From the NCBI RefSeq assembly GCF_014841115.1, contig NZ_JACYTP010000004.1, positions 310,001 to 374,000 on the forward strand: DNA of 64,000 bases, in the 5' to 3' direction. The notes under the pieces were generated by a model. The model ran no database searches, was not told the origin of the DNA, and saw nothing but the letters and a program-made list of their open reading frames with translations. Each line of letters begins with the position of its first letter. Position 1 is the stretch's first letter. The position numbers and the translations under genes were made by a program. Below are positions 27,916-36,434 of this stretch, piece by piece. Origin of the DNA: Photobacterium arenosum. Its GTDB lineage: Bacteria; Pseudomonadota; Gammaproteobacteria; Enterobacterales; Vibrionaceae.

Positions 27916-30276
27916 TTACAGGCCCAGCCTCAGCAGCACTTCATCGGTCACGTCGTAGAACTCACCGAATCCCATCAGCGAGGTAAACTCATTTTCCAGC
28001 GCTCTGGCGCGGTGCATGGCCAGGCGGGACAGCTCTGCCAGCTCCCGGCTGATCAGTGCGGTTGTCGGATCCAGCATAGGGACTGTGGTGATACGTACCG
28101 CCAGAAAATGCCCTTGCTCTCTGGCCTGCTGAGCAAATCGGCGGCGGGTGTCGCCTGTCGGAAAATCACTGAAAAGCTTGCTGAGCACTTTGGGCTGACC
28201 AAGCGGTTGAGGCAGCACCGCCAGATACATTTCGTGTACATAAGGCTCACTGACGGTTATCGGGCGCATCGGTTCGCTGAGCAAAGCTTTCACCCTGTTC
28301 TGGAAAATGGGTGCCAGATTGATCTGCTTGCCATCACCCAGCTCCATCATCAGTTTACCAAGCGCTGGCAGTGGCTGGTTAGCGCCCAACGCGCGTACTT
28401 TTACCTGATTATCAATTTTTTCGCAGAAGAAGGGCAAACAGTTGAGCCGTGTCAGCAGCATCTGGTGCATGGCCTGCAATAGCGGACCGGCAGGCATGAT
28501 TTCTTCACTGACAGGCAGCCGCTCTTCGTTGTGCTTGATGAGCCGTCGCAGAAAATGTTCGCTGCGTGTGGCGTCATCGCCCCGCCCGGTTTCAAGTTGC
28601 ACATTACGTCTGTCGGGACTCAAACGGACAACCTGATAAGGAATGCGTTTAAGCGGGGCATCTTTGGCCATTTTCAGCAGTTCATCGAAAGTGACTTTCA
28701 GCACATCACCCCGCTTGGCATCCAGCGGTTCAGTCAGGCGAATGTTCAGACCGCGGGTGGAGACATCAATACTGGTTCCGCTGAGAATACTGGCTTCTTT
28801 GTCCGCAGCGGTGGGCTGCGACAGGCTGACAGGTGTGCGGAACAGAAAGCGTGATTCGCTGCGCTGTGGCTTGGGATCAAAGTAAATGGCACGCGAGCCG
28901 GAAACGGGATTTCGCGGATGACGGAATGTGTGTAAGTACTTGCTGGGCAGTGCCGGTTTTTCTGTCAGGCGATAGTCGTGCTGGCCATCCTTGTTGGTTA
29001 AATTCTGCAGTACCCCGATATGGGTCAGACTGGAGAGGGTTTCCAGCAGCTCAGGTGCGATTTCCTGCAGCTGGATTTTGTCATCCTGGCTGATAGGGTA
29101 AAGCGTCAGGCGAACAACCCGCCAGCTTTCTCTTGTTGCCCCGATTTGCCAGAACAACTGCCGCTCTTCCACGCTCATCTCAGGCAAGGCGGCGGAATAA
29201 AAATAGGTTTTGCCTTCGTGCTGATGGGTAAAGCTGTAAATCAGCGTACTGCCCTGGCTCAGGCCTTCCTGTCCCAGAGTGCGGATACGATCTTCAGACA
29301 GCAGATGATTGATCACCGACTGATTACGCTCGTCATGCCAGTGTTCCCACAGGTGGCGGTTATGCTCTGTCTGCAGGCAATACTTCAGCTCATTACCGGC
29401 AAAAAACAGCGGTATGCTGCTGGTATGCTTGAGGAAGCTGTGCTCATAGCCCCGGGTGCGCGACTGAATAATTTTATCTTCATGGTTCTGGCGCGAGCGG
29501 CTGGCCGCCATTTTCTGACGGGCTTCAATCGCCTCTTTAAGGGCGTCACTGGATTCAATCAGCATCAGCCGCAGCCAGATATAGCTGTCGTTATCTGCAT
29601 GGGGTGATACCCCCAGAATCCGGTAGCTGATCCCCTGCACGAGCCGCTCGTCTTTGAGTTGCTTGGCCAGTTCGGGGAAAAACGCGGTGACAACCTGACC
29701 GGTATGGTAGCGGAAGGCGGAAGACACCCGAAAGCGTGCGCCGGAAGGCGAAATATCTGATGTGGTGCCGTTCACTTCCTGTGAATAGGGCAGAGTCAGC
29801 ACAACCGGTGTGGTGATCTGGATACGTTGTTCGCTGCGGCTGAGGTGGTAGCCAAAACGCAGCAGCTCGGCCCCAAAAGGCAGCGCTTCTGCCGGTTCTT
29901 CTGGTGGCGGAGCTTGTGTGTCCTGCTGCTGCATAACCCGGAAGTTGTTGCGGGTATTCATCAGCGATTCAAACAGGCCGACCCGGTATTGTTCGCCATA
30001 GGTTTTGATTCGGCGACGATAGACATTCATTGCCACATCATCCAGCCAGTGCGTCATACCGTGCATGTCGTAGGGGCGACACTCGCCACTGACCTTACCG
30101 CGTAAATCAACAGGCTGGCGGCAGGGGGCCATCAGGCGGTTGATTTCCATTTTAACCTGTAAGCGTACCGGGCCACTGAGATCCGCGGTCAGGTGCTGAA
30201 ACAAGTCATTAAAATCCCCGCTGTCATAAGCCGGGAGCAGTTGTTCTATCAGTCCTTTGTATTCATCCAGCAACAT
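27916..30276 (-). CDS. Large protein with two PilZ domains
   Basis: A 786-residue cytoplasmic protein with at least two PilZ-type cyclic-di-GMP-binding regions. One near residue 150 has RSEQRIQITTPVVL and DISPSGARFRVS. One near residue 470 has RSESRFLFRTPVSL and DVSTRGLNI. Both show the RxxxR plus D/NxSxxG pattern. The remainder has no domain I recognise. It is divergent from radA with 188 bp between, and large PilZ proteins occupy this position beside radA in vibrios (from memory). A role in c-di-GMP-dependent surface behaviour is likely but unproven. Confidence 0.78.
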   Translation of the reverse strand: MLLDEYKGLIEQLLPAYDSGDFNDLFQHLTADLSGPVRLQVKMEINRLMAPCRQPVDLRGKVSGECRPYDMHGMTHWLDDVAMNVYRRRIKTYGEQYRVGLFESLMNTRNNFRVMQQQDTQAPPPEEPAEALPFGAELLRFGYHLSRSEQRIQITTPVVLTLPYSQEVNGTTSDISPSGARFRVSSAFRYHTGQVVTAFFPELAKQLKDERLVQGISYRILGVSPHADNDSYIWLRLMLIESSDALKEAIEARQKMAASRSRQNHEDKIIQSRTRGYEHSFLKHTSSIPLFFAGNELKYCLQTEHNRHLWEHWHDERNQSVINHLLSEDRIRTLGQEGLSQGSTLIYSFTHQHEGKTYFYSAALPEMSVEERQLFWQIGATRESWRVVRLTLYPISQDDKIQLQEIAPELLETLSSLTHIGVLQNLTNKDGQHDYRLTEKPALPSKYLHTFRHPRNPVSGSRAIYFDPKPQRSESRFLFRTPVSLSQPTAADKEASILSGTSIDVSTRGLNIRLTEPLDAKRGDVLKVTFDELLKMAKDAPLKRIPYQVVRLSPDRRNVQLETGRGDDATRSEHFLRRLIKHNEERLPVSEEIMPAGPLLQAMHQMLLTRLNCLPFFCEKIDNQVKVRALGANQPLPALGKLMMELGDGKQINLAPIFQNRVKALLSEPMRPITVSEPYVHEMYLAVLPQPLGQPKVLSKLFSDFPTGDTRRRFAQQAREQGHFLAVRITTVPMLDPTTALISRELAELSRLAMHRARALENEFTSLMGFGEFYDVTDEVLLRLGL

Positions 30277-30464
30277 AGTGGTTTTAGCAATAGGTCTCTA
30301 TCGGGTATGATCCCTATTGTGCAGTAAAACGAAGAATTGTCATAAGCTTGTAGGCGGAAAGTCAGGCATGACGCATGTCCTGTCTGTTTCTTAGCCACAG
30401 ATTGGCTGTCGCCTGCACTGAGTGGCCCTTTCTGGTCACGGCTTGAAGACTCAAAAGGGATACA

Positions 30465-31853
30465 ATGGCGAAAACCAAAAGAGCTTACGTTTGCAGTGAT
30501 TGCGGCGCCGATTTTCCACGCTGGCAGGGCCAGTGCAGTGCGTGTGCCGCCTGGAATACCATTACTGAATTTACCATTCCCAAAACCAAGTCAGCACTTG
30601 GTGGTGCAAATGGCGGAGCTGCCAGCAGTTATGCCGGTTCGTCGACCAAAGTGCAGACGTTGTCGGATGTCGAAAGTAAAGATCTGCCGCGTTTCAGCTC
30701 GGGTATTTCAGAGCTTGACCGCGTGCTGGGTGGCGGTATCGTGCCGGGTTCCGTGCTCTTACTCTGCGGTGATCCTGGTGCCGGTAAATCCACTTTGTTA
30801 CTGCAAAGCATCGGGGCGGTTGCGGAATCCCGTCAGGCGTTGTATGTCTCGGGTGAGGAGTCGATTCACCAGATTTCGCAGCGGGCGAAGCGCCTTGCGA
30901 CACCAAATATCGATAAAATACAGGTGGTAGCTGAAACCTCGGTCGAGCAAATTCTCAATCACGTGGTTGAGCAGAAAGTCTCCTTCGTGATTATTGATTC
31001 TATCCAGACCATGACAGTGGCGCACAATGAATCGGCGGCGGGCAGCCCGAGTCAGGTCAAAGAGTCGGCGGCGGCTCTGACCCGTTTTGCCAAGACAGAA
31101 GGCGTGACTTTCATGATTGTCGGCCACATCAATAAAGACTCGAATGTAGCCGGTCCGATGCAGCTGATTCACATAGTCGATGGCTTGTTCGCACTCTCGT
31201 CGACCTCGGATGAAAAATTCCGGGTATTGCGCACCTCGAAGAACCGCTTCGGTGCTGATTCTGAATCCTGTTTCTTTGCTATGACAGAAACCGGCATGAA
31301 GCAGGTCAAGAACCCGTCGGCGATATTTCTCAGCCGCTCTAACAAAAACCATGCAGGTTCGGTATGTACCACACTCTGGGAAGGCACACGCCCTTTGCTG
31401 GTGGAGATTCAGGCACTGTGCAATCAGTCGATGACGGAAGTACCGCGCCGTTTGAGCGTGGGGTATGACTCTAACCGGCTGGCGATGTCAATTGCCGTGC
31501 TGGCGCGCCATGGTGGTGTGATGCTGTCGGACATGGACATCTTTGTAAACTGTGTCGGCGGGATCCGGATCGAAGAGACCTCGGCGGACTTGTCTGTTTT
31601 GCTGGCGATATTCTCCAGTTTCAAAAACGCACCGATCCCACAGGATGTACTGGTGTTTGGTGAAATTGGCCTGAACGGTGATATCCGCCCGTCAGCGAAC
31701 GGAGTCGAACGGATTCGGGAAGCGGCAAAGCAAGGCTTTACCCGTGCGATTATCCCGAAAGCCAATGCGAGCCGCCCGCTTCCCGGTATTGAAATCATGG
31801 CGGTTGAAGACTTGCAAGAAGCGCTGGCCGCGTTTGAGCGGGTCGCCGTTTAA
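30465..31853 (+). CDS. radA: DNA repair protein RadA (Sms)
   Basis: A 462-residue RecA-like ATPase that promotes branch migration in recombinational repair. The N-terminal C4 zinc finger is CSDCGADFPRWQGQC. The Walker A motif is GDPGAGKST, the RadA-specific KNRFG motif follows, and the C-terminal Lon-protease-like domain runs to the end (VFGEIGLNGDIRP). The start ATG 30465 has AAGGGA upstream. It is the last backbone gene before the AT-rich biosynthetic operon. Confidence 0.97.
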   Translation: MAKTKRAYVCSDCGADFPRWQGQCSACAAWNTITEFTIPKTKSALGGANGGAASSYAGSSTKVQTLSDVESKDLPRFSSGISELDRVLGGGIVPGSVLLLCGDPGAGKSTLLLQSIGAVAESRQALYVSGEESIHQISQRAKRLATPNIDKIQVVAETSVEQILNHVVEQKVSFVIIDSIQTMTVAHNESAAGSPSQVKESAAALTRFAKTEGVTFMIVGHINKDSNVAGPMQLIHIVDGLFALSSTSDEKFRVLRTSKNRFGADSESCFFAMTETGMKQVKNPSAIFLSRSNKNHAGSVCTTLWEGTRPLLVEIQALCNQSMTEVPRRLSVGYDSNRLAMSIAVLARHGGVMLSDMDIFVNCVGGIRIEETSADLSVLLAIFSSFKNAPIPQDVLVFGEIGLNGDIRPSANGVERIREAAKQGFTRAIIPKANASRPLPGIEIMAVEDLQEALAAFERVAV

Positions 31854-31985
31854 ACCACGAACCTTTTATATTATTCAGATTCTCCTGCCTGGCCGATTGT
31901 TGTGTGTAAGGCAAACACAGCAACCGGCTTCTGTTCCCGTCAGCCATGCGTTTTCAGGGAGATGAAAGGTTTACCGCTTTTAATC

Positions 31986-32030
31986 AATTTCACACTTCAG
32001 GTGTTAATTTCACACTGAAAAAAGTGAATT
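31986..32030. promoter_or_regulatory. Operator-like repeats before the biosynthetic operon
   Basis: AATTTCACACT occurs twice, at 31986-31996 and 32006-32016, exactly 20 bp apart (about two helical turns). AGTGAATT at 32023-32030 is a near inverted copy, forming TTCAC-N10-GTGAA with the second repeat. The repeats lie 70-115 bp before the first gene. They are candidates for binding of the Lrp/AsnC-type regulator at the other end of the cluster. Confidence 0.55.
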
Positions 32031-32100
32031 GCTCTTTATCTTTAGTAAATATTTTCAATAGCCATCCAGTAAGATCTTCTTATTACATAGGAGGTAATAC

Positions 32101-33426
32101 ATGGCAATTGAATCATTTCTGAGTTGTTCTAATTTTAAAGATGCACCTAAAGATGTTTTCATGGCATCGCCTTATCAGCGTCCTTGTCGGCCACAAGATG
32201 TAAAGGCATTGGACTTATCGAAATCTGTTAACCTTGATAATTACTCGTCAAATGAAAACCTGTTAATTCAACGTGCAATTTTAAATGCCTATGAGTTAGA
32301 TTTGGTCTTTTTGCCTTCCAGTAAAGCTGTAAATTTAAAAGAATTTAAAACATTCTACAGTGATGAAAACTATAAGAATGCAGCTGCAGTGTTAGCTTCT
32401 TTTGAGCATCTTGCCTTTTCTTCTCTGGAAAAAAGTATCAATGTATCAGGTTATTGGACCCTGCAAGACTTTGTAAAATATACGAAAACAAAAATAAAAG
32501 ATGTTGCCAATAGTGAGTCAACACTTTATAAAAAAATAACAGGTTCGAAAGATCCTGAGTCAGCGGCTAGGTTTTTCTTTATCCAGTGTGCAGGTGACTT
32601 CCTGTCTGAAGCGTCAGCCATGGCGAGGAATGTATTAGGAAATTACGGCTCTGCTACGTCTGAGTTATTTAAAGTGCTGATCGATGAATACGGATACGGT
32701 GTACACGAGAAGAAACATTCCAGTATCTTTGAGGGAATGATGAAAGATGTTGGTTTAAATGAAATGATCCACTATTACTGGAATTTTTATACGCCAGGTA
32801 GTTTATCACTCATTAACTACTTTCATTACATTTCTAAAAATCACAGCCGTTTTTTCAAATACCTCGGTGCGCTTTATTATACTGAAGCGACGTTAGCTTT
32901 TACCACCAAGAGCCAATCCAAGATTGTTAATGATGTATTTAAGGGGCGGGTGAGCTCTCTGTATTTTGATGAACATAGCCACATTGATATTCATCATGGA
33001 AGAATGGCACTAGAGAAAATTATCATTCCTCTGGTTGAACTACACGGTGAATATATAATCCCTGATATTTTGGCAGGATTTGAAGAGTTTGCATCTCTAC
33101 AAGATATAGCCGACGAAGAGTTGTATCGCCATATTGAAGTACATGACTCTCTTGATGAACTGATAGCAAAAGCGAAAAATTACCACGATGTAAGCGGTGC
33201 AGTTAAGTTTGAAGAAGTACTTGGTGAAGTGTCAGTATCGCATATCCATAACAACGATGAGTTATTCATGGTTGATGAAGGGGAATTAGACCTTTATTTC
33301 TCACCCGATAAAGTGGTACAGATGAAGGCAGGAGATAAGATCATCATTCCGTCTGGAATCCTGCACTTGTCAAAAATTACTTCTGAAAAATGTCTTTACT
33401 CTGTCAAGCATATTGAGGTGGTGTAA
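32101..33426 (+). CDS. SznF-like diiron oxygenase-cupin fusion (predicted N-nitrosating enzyme)
   Basis: A 441-residue protein with three parts: an N-terminal helical region (1 to about 110), a heme-oxygenase-like diiron domain (about 120-350), and a C-terminal cupin (about 365-441). Candidate diiron ligands are E170, E196, H206, E262, H292, D296 and H299. Their mutual spacing (26, 10, 56, 30, 4, 3) equals that of the SznF ligands as I remember them (E189 to H318). The cupin has H381, H383 and H422, again spaced as in SznF (H407, H409, H448). SznF hydroxylates and rearranges a methylarginine guanidine to an N-nitrosourea. Here no methyltransferase is present, so the substrate is open. A perfect AGGAGGT precedes ATG 32101. 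It is the first gene of a six-gene operon. Confidence 0.85.
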   Translation: MAIESFLSCSNFKDAPKDVFMASPYQRPCRPQDVKALDLSKSVNLDNYSSNENLLIQRAILNAYELDLVFLPSSKAVNLKEFKTFYSDENYKNAAAVLASFEHLAFSSLEKSINVSGYWTLQDFVKYTKTKIKDVANSESTLYKKITGSKDPESAARFFFIQCAGDFLSEASAMARNVLGNYGSATSELFKVLIDEYGYGVHEKKHSSIFEGMMKDVGLNEMIHYYWNFYTPGSLSLINYFHYISKNHSRFFKYLGALYYTEATLAFTTKSQSKIVNDVFKGRVSSLYFDEHSHIDIHHGRMALEKIIIPLVELHGEYIIPDILAGFEEFASLQDIADEELYRHIEVHDSLDELIAKAKNYHDVSGAVKFEEVLGEVSVSHIHNNDELFMVDEGELDLYFSPDKVVQMKAGDKIIIPSGILHLSKITSEKCLYSVKHIEVV

Positions 33427-33738
33427 ATGACAGTTATATCTTTAGATTCCAAGAAAAATAACAGACTTGCTGTTAATGACCAAAAGTTTTTCATTAAACG
33501 TGTTGAGCATGATGGTAAAGTTTGGGTCTTGCCGTCTGAATGTCCGCATCGCGGTGGTCCACTACACCTTGGTAAACAGTGTGAGAAAACAGGCGCAATA
33601 GTTTGCCCTTGGCACGACAACCGAATTAGCATGCATTGTATAAAGAGAAGTTCACTGCCTGCGATATCCAATAAAGATTTAGTTCATGTGGTGTTACCGA
33701 ATGATAATTACCATATATGGTCAGAAAGTAAATCATAA
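33427..33738 (+). CDS. Rieske-type [2Fe-2S] protein
   Basis: A small Rieske protein of 103 residues. The cluster ligands are C39 and H41 in CPHRGG and C60 and H63 in CPWH, the CxH...CxxH pattern of Rieske ferredoxins and of the Rieske domain of oxygenases. No catalytic oxygenase domain is attached. The ATG follows the stop codon of the diiron-cupin gene directly, with GAGGTGG as ribosome site, so the two are translationally coupled. It probably delivers electrons to the diiron oxygenase. An unusual point is that a second, different [2Fe-2S] protein is encoded in the same operon. Confidence 0.85.
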   Translation: MTVISLDSKKNNRLAVNDQKFFIKRVEHDGKVWVLPSECPHRGGPLHLGKQCEKTGAIVCPWHDNRISMHCIKRSSLPAISNKDLVHVVLPNDNYHIWSESKS

Positions 33739-33749
33739 AGGAAAAGGGA

Positions 33750-34922
33750 ATGAATAGTACCTTATTTAAAACGTATCTATTGCTTGCATTTTCTGTTTTT
33801 CTTGATATGTCAATTCAAATTGTCATGATCTGGAAAATACTTGAAATAACAAGTTCTACTGTTTATATGGGAATGATTGTCAGTATTGGAGCGGTTACGC
33901 CTTTTATTCTTAGTAAAATAATAAAAAAGAAAGATATCTTCTACAAGAAATCCACTATCACAACACTCAGGGCTATCTTTTTTGCTTGCATGGCTACCGT
34001 CTTGTATTTTAATGCCACTGGCTTGATATACATCATCTTTATGATTGCGGTTTTTTCATCATGTAATATGGTTTGCAGTATTAATACCTTTGAAGTGAAA
34101 AACTCCAGTTTTGTGAAAAGAAAACTGATTGAGGCCTCGAAGGCGTCCAGGGTGCTGCAAACAACCATTCAGTTTGGTGCTTTCTTCGGTGCATTATTTG
34201 GGGGTTGGTACCTCAAAGCTATGGGGTTTGAAAGCTTCATTTACTACATAGCAGTGATGTCTGTCTTATTATCAGTATCCTATTTGTTTGTTTCTGATGT
34301 TGATAAAGAAGAGACAGAAACTGAAGCAAGTAATCAGCAAGCACTTTCAGGAAAAAGAGAACGCTTTATTATCCAGGTAGCCTTATCTGTTTTAACAGGG
34401 TTGCACATCGGTGCGTTCAACACTTTCGTACCAGTGTATTATCAGCTTTTCAGAGAGTGGGGGCCTGATATCCTGGGTTTTGCATCAGGTTTGGCAGGTA
34501 TAGGCGCATTATGTGCAGCGCTTCTTCCTCAGAATAAACATGTTTATTTGCTCAGTGCAGTGCTGTTGCTGGTAGGGGACATCGGGCTTTTCTTGATGGA
34601 CATGCCATATTTATCGGTACTCTTCTGTTTCTGTATCGGCTATGCGGTTAATTCCGTGAGAATTACATCAAGAACGGAAATATTGAAGTCTGATGCTGCT
34701 CAAAGTGATGTTAATAGTGCTATCAGTCATTCTAATTATCTGTTCTATATTGTATCAGGAACCATTCCAATGCTGGTGACTATGGTATTGACTTACTTTT
34801 CATTCTCAAGTCAAGCTTATGGTATATCACTGATACTGGTCGGTGTTTTTTCCGCTGTTGTCATCATGCTGTTAACTAGAAGCAAAAAAGTAATCACATT
34901 GGAAGGTGCATATGAGAAGTAA
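33750..34922 (+). CDS. MFS transporter of the biosynthetic operon
   Basis: A 390-residue, about 12-helix major facilitator protein. Helices are separated by short Lys/Arg-rich loops (SKIIKKKDIFYKKS), with a longer central loop after helix 6 (DVDKEETETEASNQQ), the usual MFS middle loop. It starts after AAGGGA and lies 11 bp after the Rieske gene. Its 3' end overlaps the ATP-grasp gene by 11 bp. Embedded in the operon, it most likely exports the product and so also gives self-protection; import of a precursor is a less likely alternative. Confidence 0.8.
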   Translation: MNSTLFKTYLLLAFSVFLDMSIQIVMIWKILEITSSTVYMGMIVSIGAVTPFILSKIIKKKDIFYKKSTITTLRAIFFACMATVLYFNATGLIYIIFMIAVFSSCNMVCSINTFEVKNSSFVKRKLIEASKASRVLQTTIQFGAFFGALFGGWYLKAMGFESFIYYIAVMSVLLSVSYLFVSDVDKEETETEASNQQALSGKRERFIIQVALSVLTGLHIGAFNTFVPVYYQLFREWGPDILGFASGLAGIGALCAALLPQNKHVYLLSAVLLLVGDIGLFLMDMPYLSVLFCFCIGYAVNSVRITSRTEILKSDAAQSDVNSAISHSNYLFYIVSGTIPMLVTMVLTYFSFSSQAYGISLILVGVFSAVVIMLLTRSKKVITLEGAYEK

Positions 34923-36150
34923 AGTATTGATAGTAAACCCAGCTTCCAGCGGAAAAATGATCCGGCCGAAACTGCAAGCAAACAATATTCAATGCGATGT
35001 GTATTTTGATTCAGAGCATGATCCGAAAGGCATGCTGGATACGATTAACATCGAAAACTATGATAATAATGTATCCCATCTTGAAATTGATGCATTGCAG
35101 AATGAAAAGTACGATGCGGTTATTGCTGGCTCTGAATTAGGTGTTGAACTAGCAGATAAGCTCGCCAGTGAATTAGGTTTACCGGGAAACTCACCTTTGA
35201 CGACCGGTCTGCGCCGGAATAAAAATGAAATGCAAGATGCATTGAAAAAACATGGACTAGCCTATATTCAGACATTTCTGGTTGATATGGATGGAAAAGG
35301 TCTTAATGAGCTTCATGAAATTAAATGCAAAAAGTATATCATCAAGCCAGTTAACTCTGCAGGTTCTGAAAACGTCTACTTCTGCAATAGCAGAGATGAC
35401 GTAATTAATAAGATATCTTCCCTGCCTTGGGGGAAAATAAACAGTACAGGAAAAATAAATGATCAGTTTCTTGTTCAGGAGTTTATTGAAGGCGAGGAGT
35501 ATGTTTTAGATCTGATAGTCAATGGGGACCAAATCACTTTAGTGGCTATATGTAAATACGTAAAAGGTCAGTCTGGTAATAATCCATTTGTTTATAATCG
35601 ACTGGAACTATTGGATCCTTATGACGCCGGGTTGGCTCCAATTCGCGAATATGCTGTTGCGGCCACCAGAGCACTCGATATTAGGTATGGGCTTGTGCAT
35701 ATGGAACTGATGCTGAGCCCAGCAAAAGGGCCGGTAATGATTGAAGCTGCGACACGGATACATGGTGGTGTTGCGCCATCTTTATTTGAAAGCTGTTATT
35801 CTCCCAGTTTGCTGGATACGATTGCTTCACTGGTGTCAGAACACAGAGTACCGGAACTAGATTCTAAGCTAGTTAAGCAGGGTAGAGTGTATTTTCATGT
35901 CAATAAACACGCTGCGAAATTTTCAGGTGTCGATACCATCAGTGACAGTAAGCTAAAACGTATTCCATCGCTGATTGATTATTTTGTAACAGTGAAGGAA
36001 GGACAAGTTCTACCGGCCACAGAAGATTTATTCACCTGCCCGTGTCTTGTGTGGTTAGCTAATGATAATGCCTTTGATTTAGAATCTGACATTAAGGAAG
36101 TTGAGCATGTTCTCAATGGTGTATTTAACAAGGAGTTGGTCAGTGCCTAA
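34912..36150 (+). CDS. ATP-grasp ligase (amino acid/dipeptide ligase-like)
   Basis: A 412-residue ATP-grasp enzyme, the class that activates a carboxylate as acyl phosphate and joins it to an amine, as L-amino acid ligases (BacD type) do. The N-terminal domain contains YDAVIAGSELGVELADKLA. The ATP-grasp fold follows, with KYIIKPVNSAGSENV (phosphate loop and Lys), QEFIEGEEYVLDLIV (adenine hinge) and the metal motif MIEAATRIHGG. ATG 34912 is used, with GGAAG upstream; the gene overlaps the MFS gene by 11 bp. In this operon it probably links the oxidised amino acid to another amino acid or amine. The partner is unknown. Confidence 0.85.
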   Translation: MRSKVLIVNPASSGKMIRPKLQANNIQCDVYFDSEHDPKGMLDTINIENYDNNVSHLEIDALQNEKYDAVIAGSELGVELADKLASELGLPGNSPLTTGLRRNKNEMQDALKKHGLAYIQTFLVDMDGKGLNELHEIKCKKYIIKPVNSAGSENVYFCNSRDDVINKISSLPWGKINSTGKINDQFLVQEFIEGEEYVLDLIVNGDQITLVAICKYVKGQSGNNPFVYNRLELLDPYDAGLAPIREYAVAATRALDIRYGLVHMELMLSPAKGPVMIEAATRIHGGVAPSLFESCYSPSLLDTIASLVSEHRVPELDSKLVKQGRVYFHVNKHAAKFSGVDTISDSKLKRIPSLIDYFVTVKEGQVLPATEDLFTCPCLVWLANDNAFDLESDIKEVEHVLNGVFNKELVSA

Positions 36151-36427
36151 GCTAATCATTAAAGATACAGATGAAACAATAGAAGCAGCAGCAGGAACAC
36201 CCGTTTCAGAGTTATTTGAATTTGATGGGCTTAGAAGCGTTCCATTTAATTGCATGCGTGGGATTTGTGGTTCTTGTGCCGTAAAGCCGGTCACAGATAT
36301 AGATTACCTCGGCGATGTGCATGAGAATGAGAAAGGCACACTGGAGGTTCTGGCTTTATGTCCAACTGAATACAGATTGCTGTGTCAGTGTACTTTAGTC
36401 TGTGATTCCGAGGTTGAGTTAGCTTAG
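36143..36427 (+). CDS. Plant-type [2Fe-2S] ferredoxin
   Basis: A 94-residue ferredoxin. Ligands C37, C42 and C45 form CX4CX2C (CMRGICGSC). The fourth is C81 in YRLLCQC, with C83 nearby as an alternative. The GTG start at 36143 has AGGAG 7 nt upstream and overlaps the ATP-grasp stop by 8 bp. A longer reading from 36101 lies inside the ATP-grasp gene and is rejected. The ferredoxin probably supplies electrons to the diiron-cupin enzyme, alone or through the Rieske protein. No dedicated ferredoxin reductase is encoded nearby, so a host reductase must serve. Confidence 0.87.
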   Translation: MPKLIIKDTDETIEAAAGTPVSELFEFDGLRSVPFNCMRGICGSCAVKPVTDIDYLGDVHENEKGTLEVLALCPTEYRLLCQCTLVCDSEVELA

Positions 36428-36434
36428 GGTGATT

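Noticed and set aside
32101..33426. The first operon gene as a plain heme oxygenase or a thiaminase-like (TenA) protein
   Set aside because: The full set of carboxylate and His ligands of a diiron heme-oxygenase-like enzyme is present, and a C-terminal cupin with HxH is fused, which fits SznF-type enzymes instead.
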